DNA from: Paludibacteraceae bacterium
Lineage (GTDB): Bacteria > Bacteroidota > Bacteroidia > Bacteroidales > Paludibacteraceae
Assembly: GCA_024401535.1 (NCBI GenBank)
Contig: JAKSKX010000010.1
Span: 1-64,000, forward strand
Length of the DNA: 64,000 nucleotides
Direction: 5' to 3'
How positions within the stretch are numbered: the stretch's first letter is position 1; every line of letters starts with the position of its first letter. Positions 18,247 through 25,609 of the stretch are shown one piece after another. Below the pieces are notes generated by a model. The model saw only the letters and a program-made list of their open reading frames with translations, made no database searches and had not been told where the DNA came from. The position numbers and the translations under genes were made by a program.

Positions 18247-19656
18247 TTAGTCTCCGTAGCTGCTTCCGTCGAAACAGTGTGTGCAGACGCACTCCTTTGG
18301 CAGACCTATGGCCTCGATGATGTTCTCGAGTGTGTTGAACTTCAATGAGTCCATTCCAAGACGCTTGCGGATTTCGTCAACCATCCTGTTGTATCTCTCT
18401 GTACCCGGAGTGATGTACTCGTCTATGTGTGCGTTCATGTCTCCGCCCTCAAGCTCCTGTACGATGCGGCGAGTGATAAGCTCAAGCACCGACTTTGAAG
18501 CCGAGAAGTTGATGAACGGACATCCGTAAAGCAACGGTGGACAGCTGATACGCATATGTACCTGCTTTGCGCCGTAGTCGTAGAGAACCTTTACGTTGTC
18601 CCTTAGCTGAGTTCCGCGAACGATGGAGTCGTCACAGAACATTGCAACCTTGTCCTTCAACAGAGCCTTGTTAGGAACAAGCTTCATGCTTGCCACAAGC
18701 TCCCTCATCTTCTGGTTTGTAGGAGTGAACGAACGCGGCCAAGTAGGAGTGTACTTCACGATGGCGCGTCTGTATGGGACGTTAAGTCCGTTCGAGTATC
18801 CAAGCGCATGGCCGATTCCTGAGTCTGGAATGGCGGCTACATAGTCAGGCTTGACATCGTCGTCCTTTGACATCAAAAGACCGCTCTTTACACGGAATTC
18901 GTCCACGTTGATGTCCTCGTATGTTGAAGGTGGGTAACCGTAGTATATCCACATGAACGAACAAATCTGCATCTTAGGCTCAGGCTTGCGAATCTGCTCG
19001 AACTTGTCGGCGTTGATAAGCACGATTTCGCCCGGTCCGATGTTATACACAGCCTCGTAGCCGAGGTTAGGGAACGCCACAGTCTCGCCAGTCACTGCGT
19101 GGGCACCGTCCTTCTTGCCGATAACGAGCGGCAGACGTCCGTACTTGTCCCTGGCTGCGATGATTCCGTTCTCTGTGAGAAGGAGCATTGTGCATGAACC
19201 CTTGATTGTGTTATATACTTTCTCGATGCCGTCAACGAAGTCCTTGCCCTCGGTGATAAGCATTGCGATAAGCTCGCTTTGGTTTGTGTCTCCACCGCTG
19301 AACTCAGCGAAGTGGTGCATACGGTCGAGCAAATCCTTCTCTATTTCCTTGAGGTTGTTGACCTTTGCCACAGTAACCAGCGCAAACCTTCCCAAATGGC
19401 TGTTTACGATGATTGGCTGCGAGTCAGTGTCGCTTATGACACCGATGCCGGAGTTACCGACAAACTTTTCCAGTTCCGACTCAAACTTTGTGCGGAAGTA
19501 TGTGCTCTCCAAATTGTGGATTGAACGAACGAATCCCTTCTCGGAAAGAGTCGCAAGACCGCCTCTCTTTGTGCCAAGATGTGAATTATAGTCTGTTCCG
19601 TAGAACAAATCTTTAATACAACTTTCCTTGCCTATTGTACCAAAAACACCACCCAT
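18247..19656 (-). CDS. Amidophosphoribosyltransferase-like protein lacking the N-terminal nucleophile
   Basis: The protein has 469 residues in PurF architecture: a class II glutamine amidotransferase domain (1-240) and a phosphoribosyltransferase domain. The PRPP loop VAMFCDDSIVRGTQL is near residue 345, and the Cys-rich tail CVCTHCFDG resembles the iron-sulfur ligand region of PurF. PurF enzymes begin M-C-G, with Cys1 as glutaminase nucleophile after Met removal. This protein begins MGGVFG, so the nucleophile is absent. Other glutaminase landmarks remain in altered form (HLGTKRGG; HLGRFALV in place of HNG). It may use ammonia or a partner, or have another role; a true PurF probably exists elsewhere. 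Its last 81 bp are duplicated at 17494. Confidence 0.85.
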   Translation of the reverse strand: MGGVFGTIGKESCIKDLFYGTDYNSHLGTKRGGLATLSEKGFVRSIHNLESTYFRTKFESELEKFVGNSGIGVISDTDSQPIIVNSHLGRFALVTVAKVNNLKEIEKDLLDRMHHFAEFSGGDTNQSELIAMLITEGKDFVDGIEKVYNTIKGSCTMLLLTENGIIAARDKYGRLPLVIGKKDGAHAVTGETVAFPNLGYEAVYNIGPGEIVLINADKFEQIRKPEPKMQICSFMWIYYGYPPSTYEDINVDEFRVKSGLLMSKDDDVKPDYVAAIPDSGIGHALGYSNGLNVPYRRAIVKYTPTWPRSFTPTNQKMRELVASMKLVPNKALLKDKVAMFCDDSIVRGTQLRDNVKVLYDYGAKQVHMRISCPPLLYGCPFINFSASKSVLELITRRIVQELEGGDMNAHIDEYITPGTERYNRMVDEIRKRLGMDSLKFNTLENIIEAIGLPKECVCTHCFDGSSYGD

Positions 19657-19688
19657 TGTTTTTCTGACAAAATTTTATGATTTGTGTG

Positions 19689-19722
19689 CAAAGTTAGTGA
19701 TTTATGTTTTTTATGGTGCAAA
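19689..19722 (-). promoter_or_regulatory. Promoter of the PurF-like gene
   Basis: The minus strand reads TTTG (19719-19722), 22 bp, then TAACTTTG (19689-19696). The spacing is slightly long. The predicted leader is about 28 nt. Confidence 0.65.
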
Positions 19723-19739
19723 AATCATTAAAAATATAG

Positions 19740-20500
19740 CAAAAAGTTGCATAATCTGCTGAATTGATAGTTGAATGCACAGATTTGTGCGATGGGTGGA
19801 ATGGAAGCTGTCAGTGAAGTGTAACAGTCAGGGCTGTAGTTTCTGACTTGCAGGAATGAATGTGGAACTGACTTCCAGGGTGTGGAAAATGTGTGGAGGA
19901 AGGTCATGGAAAGAGGACCGGAAACACACTCCTTCCACGTCTCCTTCCACACTCCTTCCACGATGAAATTCCACCTTCCTTCCATGATAGCGTGGAAGGT
20001 GCTCCTTCCGCACTTTTAGATATATACGAAGTATATATATCTAAGTTGGAGGGTGGAAGCATCTTCCTTCCGCACTTTACACACAAAAAAAACGGGTAAA
20101 AAATCAGCCGTGTTTTGTGCTGTCTAGATAGCCTGAAAGTCATGGCTGGAAAGTCAGTTTTTTGAAGAGTTCCTAACCCGTTTCCATGACAGCTTCCGGT
20201 ATCAGTTTCCGGTGTGGTCTGGACAGTCATGAATTTGATGTGGCGCAAGTTTTTTCCATGACACTTCGGGCTGAGATTCTGGGCTTCCGTTCCATGCTTC
20301 CTTCCGTGTGAGCCGGAAAGGGAAGACTCACTTGTGCGGTTGCCTTCCCCTCCTTGCGTGGAGTGTCCGGAAGTTCGTTCGTGCTGCACTTTTGGTTGGG
20401 AAGGACGGGGGAGTGGGGTGTTTTGTCGAGTGGGGGAGGGGATTGGTAGTCGGGGATTGGTTGATAGTTAGGGGGATTAGTCGGGGATTGAATTGACTCG
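19740..20500. repeat. Noncoding patch of short CTTCC and G-run repeats
   Basis: No convincing gene is seen between 19723 and 20722. The left part (about 19890-20083) repeats CTCCTTCCAC-like units, three of them almost in tandem at 19928-19961. The 14-mer TCCTTCCGCACTTT occurs at 20003-20016 and 20065-20078 on either side of an AT-rich palindrome (20016-20044). The right part (20407-20490) has seven runs of four or five G and four copies of GGGGATTRG. Open frames here are compositional artefacts with no signal peptide, motif or promoter. Confidence 0.6.
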
Positions 20501-20507
20501 TTGCACG

Positions 20508-20710
20508 TCGTCGATATAAACATTCCCCGTCTGGACCGAGAAAAGCCACTACGTGGCTACGCGCCAAAAACGTGCTTGGAACGTATATTAAAAATGTGTT
20601 GTTAATTTATGAGGTGACGTGCTAGTCACGTTGTCGCGTAGCGACATTTCTATGTCTAGCCGTGGGTTTTAACCCACGGCATCGTCAATATAAACATTCA
20701 ACCCACGGAA
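20508..20710. repeat. REP-like palindrome cluster
   Basis: Palindromes follow each other closely: AGCCAC/GTGGCT at 20544-20558, GTGAC/GTCAC at 20614-20629, GTCGC/GCGAC at 20633-20645, and a 10-bp arm pair (CCGTGGG core) at 20659-20680. An 18-bp direct repeat with one mismatch, core ATATAAACATTC, begins at 20508 and at 20682 and brackets them. The second copy is followed by a further CCACGG half-site. This is typical of Bacteroidetes repetitive extragenic palindromes. Confidence 0.65.
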
Positions 20711-20722
20711 TTGTTTTGATAA

Positions 20723-21190
20723 CTATTTTGAAGATTTTCTATTGTCTAAAGCCATTTTTAGTTGTTCCAATAATCCATTCCATAATGGTGCTGTTCTATT
20801 GTCAGTTTCCAATGAATATGAATAACGATTACCTCTTTCATGATACCTCACTTCACCTTTTTCAAAGTTTACGATAATACCATCTCCACTAATCTGAGTA
20901 TCATTAAATATGACTGTTCCAATTAAAATGGTTTTGTTTTTATCTAATTTTGTTACTTTGTCAAAAGTAAACAATATGTGTGTTATCAATCCCATTCCAT
21001 CTTCGCCATAAAACTTAAAGGTTTGACCTTTATATTCTTTAAGCCAATATTCTTGAACAGTGGGTTCATTTGCTTTATGAGATGCATTATATAATGTAGC
21101 ACCATCCATTTCATTTAGTGCAGAAATCGTAATATCCTTTATCTTTTTTGCTGATTCATCTTCATTTAAAGGTGTAACTTTCTTTCTCAT
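20723..21190 (-). CDS. Orphan hypothetical protein
   Basis: The protein has 155 residues with no signal peptide or membrane segment. Its N-terminus is charged and helical (LNEDESAKKIKDITISALNEM), the middle is beta-rich (TFKFYGEDGMGLITHILFTF, then GTVIFNDTQISGDGIIVNF), and a last helix follows. No family was recognised. It is much more AT-rich than nearby core genes and lies between a REP cluster and a transposase remnant, so horizontal origin is likely. The stop overlaps the edge of the REP region. It could be a small cytosolic accessory protein; nothing more can be said. Confidence 0.65.
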   Translation of the reverse strand: MRKKVTPLNEDESAKKIKDITISALNEMDGATLYNASHKANEPTVQEYWLKEYKGQTFKFYGEDGMGLITHILFTFDKVTKLDKNKTILIGTVIFNDTQISGDGIIVNFEKGEVRYHERGNRYSYSLETDNRTAPLWNGLLEQLKMALDNRKSSK

Positions 21191-21232
21191 AATTTAAAAC
21201 ATTTATTTTTAAATAGTTAATAAAATCAAAAA

Positions 21233-21400
21233 TTATGCACAAAGTTCAACATCATGTTGTCTAACGACACTTTGTACCTTTCCTAATAGCATAGTGAATA
21301 TTTCACCTGCTTTTAGTTTTCTTGTGTTGTATCTGAATACACTCTCGACCACATATCTCTGCAAAGATAGTGAATAAATATGAAAAACAAAATAAAAACC
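21233..21400 (-). pseudogene. C-terminal remnant of an IS1595 (ISXO2-like) transposase
   Basis: The minus strand reads through to a stop at 21233-21235 with SLQRYVVESVFRYNTRKLKA and then GEIFTMLLGKV. The core LQRYV-x4-FRYNTRK matches the end of IS1595-family transposases, where the usual form is LQKYVDEFVFRYNTRK. Upstream of about 21400 the resemblance fades and no start or catalytic DDE region remains. No clear terminal inverted repeat was identified. Confidence 0.55.
21362..21391 (-). promoter_or_regulatory. Possible leftward promoter within the transposase remnant
   Basis: The minus strand reads TTTG (21388-21391), 18 bp, then TATCTTTG (21362-21369). It could drive the orphan gene at 20723-21190. 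Because it overlaps former coding sequence it may be a chance match. Confidence 0.4.
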
Positions 21401-21488
21401 TGATTATTAAAACGGCATAATAACCCATGACATTATATAACATCACCCCCACCTTTACAACTTTTTTGTAAAATTTTTTCCTAAATAT

Positions 21489-21519
21489 TTTGATGGTTGA
21501 AAAATTATTACTACCTTTG
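21489..21519 (+). promoter_or_regulatory. Strong promoter of a candidate small RNA
   Basis: TTTG at 21489-21492, 19 bp, then TACCTTTG at 21512-21519 is a near-perfect Bacteroidetes promoter. It points right, where there is no plus-strand gene for 2 kb. Confidence 0.75.
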
Positions 21520-21525
21520 CACTGT

Positions 21526-21595
21526 GAGACGGAGAAAACCGCAAATGCCCGTATCTCTCGTTATGTTTTCGGAAGTCTCGGTTTATATTTTTTTA
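21526..21595 (+). ncRNA. Candidate intergenic small RNA
   Basis: The predicted transcript starts about six bases after the promoter. It folds into a long hairpin: GAGAC (21526) pairs with GTCTC (21575-21579), and GAAAAC (21534) pairs with GTTTTC (21565-21570) across a small purine internal loop, with a 25-base apical loop. It is followed by GGTTTATATTTTTTT, a T tract typical of termination. No open frame and no plus-strand gene follow. An attenuated leader left after loss of a gene is an alternative. Confidence 0.5.
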
Positions 21596-21691
21596 ATCTT
21601 TAAGTTAAATTTTCTGTTGTCATGATTTATGTTTGCTTTCATGAGGGTAGCTCCCCCTTTGCTTTGTGCCGACCAGTCTGCGAGCCAAAAA

Positions 21692-21720
21692 CAAAAAATG
21701 GGATGATTTCTCACCCCATT
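21692..21720 (-). terminator. Terminator of the acyltransferase operon
   Basis: The arms ATGGG/CCCAT lie at 21698-21702 and 21715-21719. On the minus strand they are followed by TTTTTTGTTTTT. It lies 20 bp after the acyltransferase stop. Confidence 0.7.
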
Positions 21721-21740
21721 CCATCAAGTTATGTAACTGA

Positions 21741-22304
21741 CTATACAGCAAAGTTTTCGGGATGTTTTCCCTGAACATCGTTTTCTATGTACCACTGCTT
21801 GATTCTTTCGATGTCGCTGTCCATGTCGTCCGTAGGCACGAACGAGCCGTCAAGGATTACAGTCTTTCTCTTGAAGTCAATGCCGGCAAGTACAAGCGGC
21901 ACGTTGCTGTTCCTGGCTATGAGGTAGAATCCTCGCTTCCAGTGTTTGTTGCTCTTGCGAGTTCCCTCCGGAGTTATGGCAAGCTGGAAAGACTCGTGGC
22001 TGTTCATCTCGGAAACAACAGTGTCAACCAGGTTGTTCTTCTTTCCCCTGTCAACGCCTATGCCTCCGAGCGGTTTGATGATAAGCCCGAAAGGGAAGTC
22101 AGTCCAGAACTTTTTAATCAGGAACTTTGGCTTGATACCCAGGTCAAGTGCCGAGTAGCAGATTCTGCCGACGATGAAATCCCAGTTGCTGGTGTGTGGA
22201 GCGACACAGAACACGCATTTCTTGGGCATTTCGCTCAGCCTGTTCTCTATGCGCCATCCCGCCATTCTGAAGATAGCACCGCATAGCTTGTTTGAAAATG
22301 ACAT
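21741..22304 (-). CDS. 1-acylglycerol-3-phosphate acyltransferase-like protein
   Basis: This is a PlsC-superfamily acyltransferase of 187 residues, acting at the inner membrane in phospholipid or aminolipid acylation. The catalytic HX4D motif is HTSNWD near residue 37, and the substrate-binding motif is EGTRKSN near residue 112. It is shorter than typical PlsC (about 240), and the usual N-terminal membrane segment is reduced to an amphipathic stretch. The gene follows the nitronate monooxygenase-like gene by 43 bp and is probably cotranscribed. The acyl acceptor cannot be read from the sequence. Confidence 0.85.
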   Translation of the reverse strand: MSFSNKLCGAIFRMAGWRIENRLSEMPKKCVFCVAPHTSNWDFIVGRICYSALDLGIKPKFLIKKFWTDFPFGLIIKPLGGIGVDRGKKNNLVDTVVSEMNSHESFQLAITPEGTRKSNKHWKRGFYLIARNSNVPLVLAGIDFKRKTVILDGSFVPTDDMDSDIERIKQWYIENDVQGKHPENFAV

Positions 22305-22347
22305 AGTCTTTTGAATTTATTAATCTCTCTATTCTCTATTTTTTCTT

Positions 22348-23421
22348 CTATTTGCTTTTCATGTACTGCTCGAAGCCGTTCTTTATGCTGTCGAAAACCT
22401 CCTTTACAGACTCGATTCTTTCAGCCTTGAATGCGTTCGAGCCGCAGAAAGCGTAACCGTTCTTCAGCTTGCCCTTGAATGCGTTGTAGAGCGCCATTAC
22501 GATGCAGTATGGCGAAGACTCCCCGTTGCAGGTCTTGATGCAGTGTACAGCGCAGGTCTTCGGGTGCTTCTCCCCGTTTCTGGCCTTCTCGAGGAATTCG
22601 TTGTCGATAGCTCTGCCGGGCATTCCTACGGGGCTTTTGATGATTCTGATGTCTGATTCCTTGGCGTCTATGTACTGCTGCTTGAATGCCATGTCCGCGT
22701 CGCACTCGTGTGTGGTAACGAAGCGAGTTCCCATCTGCACGGCGTCAGCTCCAAGCTCCATGATTTTGGCGGCATCCTCGCCGGTGTATATACCTCCGCC
22801 GGCTATTACCGGGATGACTTTCTCGTCCTGATATTCTCTGGCAACAGCAACAACCTCGGGTACAGTCTTTTCAAGCGAGAAGTTCTCGTCAAAAATCTGC
22901 TCGGGCTTGTAGCCAAGGTGACCGCCTGCCTTTGGTCCCTCGACAACTATTGCATCCGGAAGGTAGTTGTAAAGAGACTTCCACTTCTGGCAGATTAGCT
23001 TTGCCGCTCTTGCCGAAGACACGATTGGTGCAAGCTTAGTTACGGAATCCTTGGAAAGGAAGGAAGGAAGGTCAAGAGGCAGACCAGCACCGGAAAAGAT
23101 GATGTCAGCCTTTTCCTGGATGGCTGTCCTGCACATGTCGGCGTAGTTGCTCAAAGCCACCATGACGTTTACGCCGATGATACCCTTGGACTTTTCCCTT
23201 GCTAGCCTCAACTCCTCCTTTAGTCCGAGAATGCTGGCCTTGAGGTAGTCTGAGCTGATGTTTCTGTATAGCAAGCCCATGCCTGCTGCGGAAATGACGC
23301 CTACGCCCCCCTGGTTGGCTACGGCTGAAGCCAAACCTGACAGAGAGATGCCCACTCCCATTCCGCCTTGAATAATTGGCACTCTTAAATTCAAATCGCC
23401 AATTTTTATTTCTTTCATCAT
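22348..23421 (-). CDS. Nitronate monooxygenase / FabK-like flavoprotein
   Basis: This is an FMN-dependent TIM-barrel enzyme of the 2-nitropropane dioxygenase/FabK family, about 357 residues. The N-terminal IIQGGMGVGISLSGLASAV, the GVNVMVAL strand, EGPKAGGHLGYK near residue 167 (catalytic-histidine region) and PVIAGGGIYTGEDAAK near 205 bind FMN. A Cys-rich segment (CAVHCIKTCNGE) lies near 290. FabK-type enoyl reductase activity and nitronate oxidation cannot be separated by reading alone. The start is the ATG at 23421 (or 23418), since the upstream in-frame codon is TTG. The acyltransferase downstream hints at a lipid role. Confidence 0.88.
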   Translation of the reverse strand: MMKEIKIGDLNLRVPIIQGGMGVGISLSGLASAVANQGGVGVISAAGMGLLYRNISSDYLKASILGLKEELRLAREKSKGIIGVNVMVALSNYADMCRTAIQEKADIIFSGAGLPLDLPSFLSKDSVTKLAPIVSSARAAKLICQKWKSLYNYLPDAIVVEGPKAGGHLGYKPEQIFDENFSLEKTVPEVVAVAREYQDEKVIPVIAGGGIYTGEDAAKIMELGADAVQMGTRFVTTHECDADMAFKQQYIDAKESDIRIIKSPVGMPGRAIDNEFLEKARNGEKHPKTCAVHCIKTCNGESSPYCIVMALYNAFKGKLKNGYAFCGSNAFKAERIESVKEVFDSIKNGFEQYMKSK

Positions 23422-23438
23422 AATTTTCAAAATTTTTG

Positions 23439-23446
23439 CAAAAGTA
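23439..23446 (-). promoter_or_regulatory. Minus-7 box of the monooxygenase-acyltransferase unit
   Basis: The minus strand reads TACTTTTG about 18 bp before the first ATG. No clear minus-33 box is seen. It is divergent from the helicase promoter at 23557-23587. Confidence 0.5.
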
Positions 23447-23556
23447 ACTATTTTAAATTATTTTTTACTCTTTTTATTAAAAAGTTTGTTCGGCAAATGC
23501 CTGATATTGCTGAATCGGACAGTTTCGTCTATAGGGCCGGGACATAATACTTTGGT

Positions 23557-23587
23557 TTTGAATTTGCGTGAAAATACATTAACTTTG
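23557..23587 (+). promoter_or_regulatory. Promoter of the Upf1-like helicase gene, start at or near the ATG
   Basis: TTTG (23557-23560), 19 bp, then TAACTTTG (23580-23587). Only eight bases separate the box from the ATG at 23596, so the transcript should have little or no leader. Confidence 0.8.
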
Positions 23588-23595
23588 TACCCATT

Positions 23596-25545
23596 ATGGA
23601 TAGACATCAAAGCATAGACGCACATTTCCAGAGACAGCAGGAGCTGTTGAAAATGGAGTATGACCACGAGAAGCAGGCGTTTGAACAGCGCAGCAAGCTC
23701 ACAGAAATAGCATGGAAGGTCAAGCACGGCGTGTGCTGGTTCCCCTTGACCGTGGGACGCAGCTACTATAACGCCGTAAACCAGTTCTGTGTCGATGTGT
23801 ACAGGAACGGGGGAGCATCGGGCAATGCCGAGCAGACCGGCGAAAACTCTGAGTTCGAGTACGGCAAGCCGGTGGCATTCTTCACACAGAGCGGACTGGG
23901 CGAAGCCAAGCCTACGGGTGTGACAGGTACGGTAAGCTATGTCGAGGACAACCGCATGGTGGTCGTGCTTAGCCGCGAGGGTGACGTAAACCTGCTCAAG
24001 ACAAACGACATGCTCGGTGTACAGCTCTATTTCGACGAGACTACGTACCAGCTCATGTTCTCTGCCCTGCGTTCGGTACAGATGGCCAAGGGTGACAGGA
24101 CTGCTTACCTCAGGGACCTGCTCCTAAGCCGCCAGACTGCCGAGTTCAGACCTCTTGCACCAATGTCGTTCCCTTGGCTGAACGAAAGCCAGGAGAGTGC
24201 AGTGAACAAGGTTCTGTGCGCCAGAGAGGTGGCTATCGTACACGGTCCTCCGGGAACGGGCAAGACAACGACACTTGTAGAAGCCATCTGCGAGACCTTG
24301 AACCGAGAGAACCAGATACTTGTCTGCGCACAGAGCAACATGGCAGTGGATTGGATAAGCGAACAGCTGAGCGACCGCGGTGTCAGTGTCCTGCGCATAG
24401 GAAACCCCACCAGAGTGACTGACAAGATGCTAGGATACACATACGAGAGGCGTTTCGAGAGCCATCCGCTCTATCATGACCTGTGGAGCGTAAGGCAGGC
24501 TATACGCAACCTCCAGCAGTCGAAGAACAACGGTAACAGACGTGAAGCGAGAGCCAAGATAGCCAACCTGCGTGACCGTGGAACAAACCTCGAGCTTGCA
24601 ATACGTCACGACCTCTTTGACCAGTGCCGCATCGTGGCTTGCACACTGACCGGAGCAGCACACAGACTGCTCGAGGGAATACGTTTCCAAAGCCTGTTCA
24701 TCGACGAGGCGGCTCAGGCTCTAGAGGCTTCATGCTGGATAGCCATACAGAAGGCTGACCGAGTGATTTTTGCCGGTGACCACTGCCAGCTCCCTCCTAC
24801 GATAAAGTGTGTGGAAGCGGCTAACAAGGGGCTAGCAGAGACTCTGATGGAACAGGTGTCTGCAAACAAACCGGAATGTGTATCTTTCCTCAACCTGCAG
24901 TACAGAATGCACGAAACCATAGTGAAGTTCCCTTCGGAATGGTTCTATGGAGGGGAACTGAAGACCAGTCCCACAGTACTGCACCGAAACATACTCGAGT
25001 TTGACGCTCCACTTGTCTGGCTCGACACCCAGGGACTCGGATTCGAGGAGGAGATAACCAACGACCAGAGCGGAAGGTACAACGAGGGCGAGGCTGTATT
25101 CATCGTGGAACAGCTTGAAAAATATATAGAGAAGATTGGAACTCAGCGAGTAAGGAACGAACGCATAGACTTCGGCCTCATATCGCCATACAAGAGCCAG
25201 GTGCAGAGGCTTCGCAAGAAGGTCAAGTCCAGCACCGCACTGAAGCCGGTCAGGTCTGCGATAACAGTCAACACCATAGACGGTTTCCAGGGACAGGAAC
25301 GTGACGTGATACTTATCTCGCTTGTGCGTGCCAACGATGACGGAAACATCGGATTCCTGCGCGAGCTGAGAAGAATGAACGTGGCCATAACACGTGCCAG
25401 AATGAAGCTTATAATAGTCGGTGACAGCGAGACTCTGACTCGCCACGCTTTCTACAGGAAGCTATACTCGCACGTGCAGAACGAAGGCAAGGTTATATCT
25501 TTCCAGCCCGAGGCAGGCAGTGACGAACACAGTGAAAACAAGTAG
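23596..25545 (+). CDS. Upf1/SMUBP2-like SF1 helicase
   Basis: This 649-residue superfamily 1B nucleic-acid helicase resembles eukaryotic IGHMBP2/Upf1. After an N-terminal beta-barrel region, Walker A VHGPPGTGKTTTL is near residue 216, motif II FIDEAAQALE near 366, motif III AGDHCQLPPTIK near 393, and motif V/VI NTIDGFQGQERDVI then NVAITRARMKLI near 555-600. Bacteroidetes commonly carry one such protein as a core gene, with a role in RNA or DNA metabolism that is not settled. No nuclease domain is present. It faces the Dna2-like/PrsW unit across a shared terminator. Confidence 0.92.
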   Translation: MDRHQSIDAHFQRQQELLKMEYDHEKQAFEQRSKLTEIAWKVKHGVCWFPLTVGRSYYNAVNQFCVDVYRNGGASGNAEQTGENSEFEYGKPVAFFTQSGLGEAKPTGVTGTVSYVEDNRMVVVLSREGDVNLLKTNDMLGVQLYFDETTYQLMFSALRSVQMAKGDRTAYLRDLLLSRQTAEFRPLAPMSFPWLNESQESAVNKVLCAREVAIVHGPPGTGKTTTLVEAICETLNRENQILVCAQSNMAVDWISEQLSDRGVSVLRIGNPTRVTDKMLGYTYERRFESHPLYHDLWSVRQAIRNLQQSKNNGNRREARAKIANLRDRGTNLELAIRHDLFDQCRIVACTLTGAAHRLLEGIRFQSLFIDEAAQALEASCWIAIQKADRVIFAGDHCQLPPTIKCVEAANKGLAETLMEQVSANKPECVSFLNLQYRMHETIVKFPSEWFYGGELKTSPTVLHRNILEFDAPLVWLDTQGLGFEEEITNDQSGRYNEGEAVFIVEQLEKYIEKIGTQRVRNERIDFGLISPYKSQVQRLRKKVKSSTALKPVRSAITVNTIDGFQGQERDVILISLVRANDDGNIGFLRELRRMNVAITRARMKLIIVGDSETLTRHAFYRKLYSHVQNEGKVISFQPEAGSDEHSENK

Positions 25546-25559
25546 TGTCCTAAAGCAAA

Positions 25560-25590
25560 AGCGAGACACTATGAAGTGCCTCGCTCTTAT
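25560..25590. terminator. Bidirectional terminator
   Basis: Arms AGCGAG and CTCGCT with an inner CACT/AGTG pair and loop ATGA. It separates the convergent helicase and PrsW genes. Confidence 0.85.
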
Positions 25591-25609
25591 GTCCGTTGCA
25601 TTTATTGGC

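Noticed and set aside
20016..20044. A loxP-like recombination site, because of the ACTTCGTATA core
   Set aside because: The spacing and arm structure differ from loxP and the match is short; kept only as a palindrome.
19728..20523. Several overlapping open frames in the repeat patch
   Set aside because: They translate CTTCC, GGAAG and G-run repeats into Trp/Lys/Gly/Pro-rich strings without domain, signal or promoter.
20501..20710. CRISPR array or phage attachment site
   Set aside because: The repeats are few, unlike one another and not regularly spaced; no cas gene or integrase is near.
21340..21370. A 13-codon leader peptide starting at an ATG near 21354 on the minus strand
   Set aside because: It overlaps the transposase remnant in another frame and nothing downstream suggests attenuation.
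23458..23727. Leftward open frame of 89 codons between the monooxygenase and the helicase
   Set aside because: It overlaps the start and promoter of the helicase on the opposite strand and has no start signal of its own.
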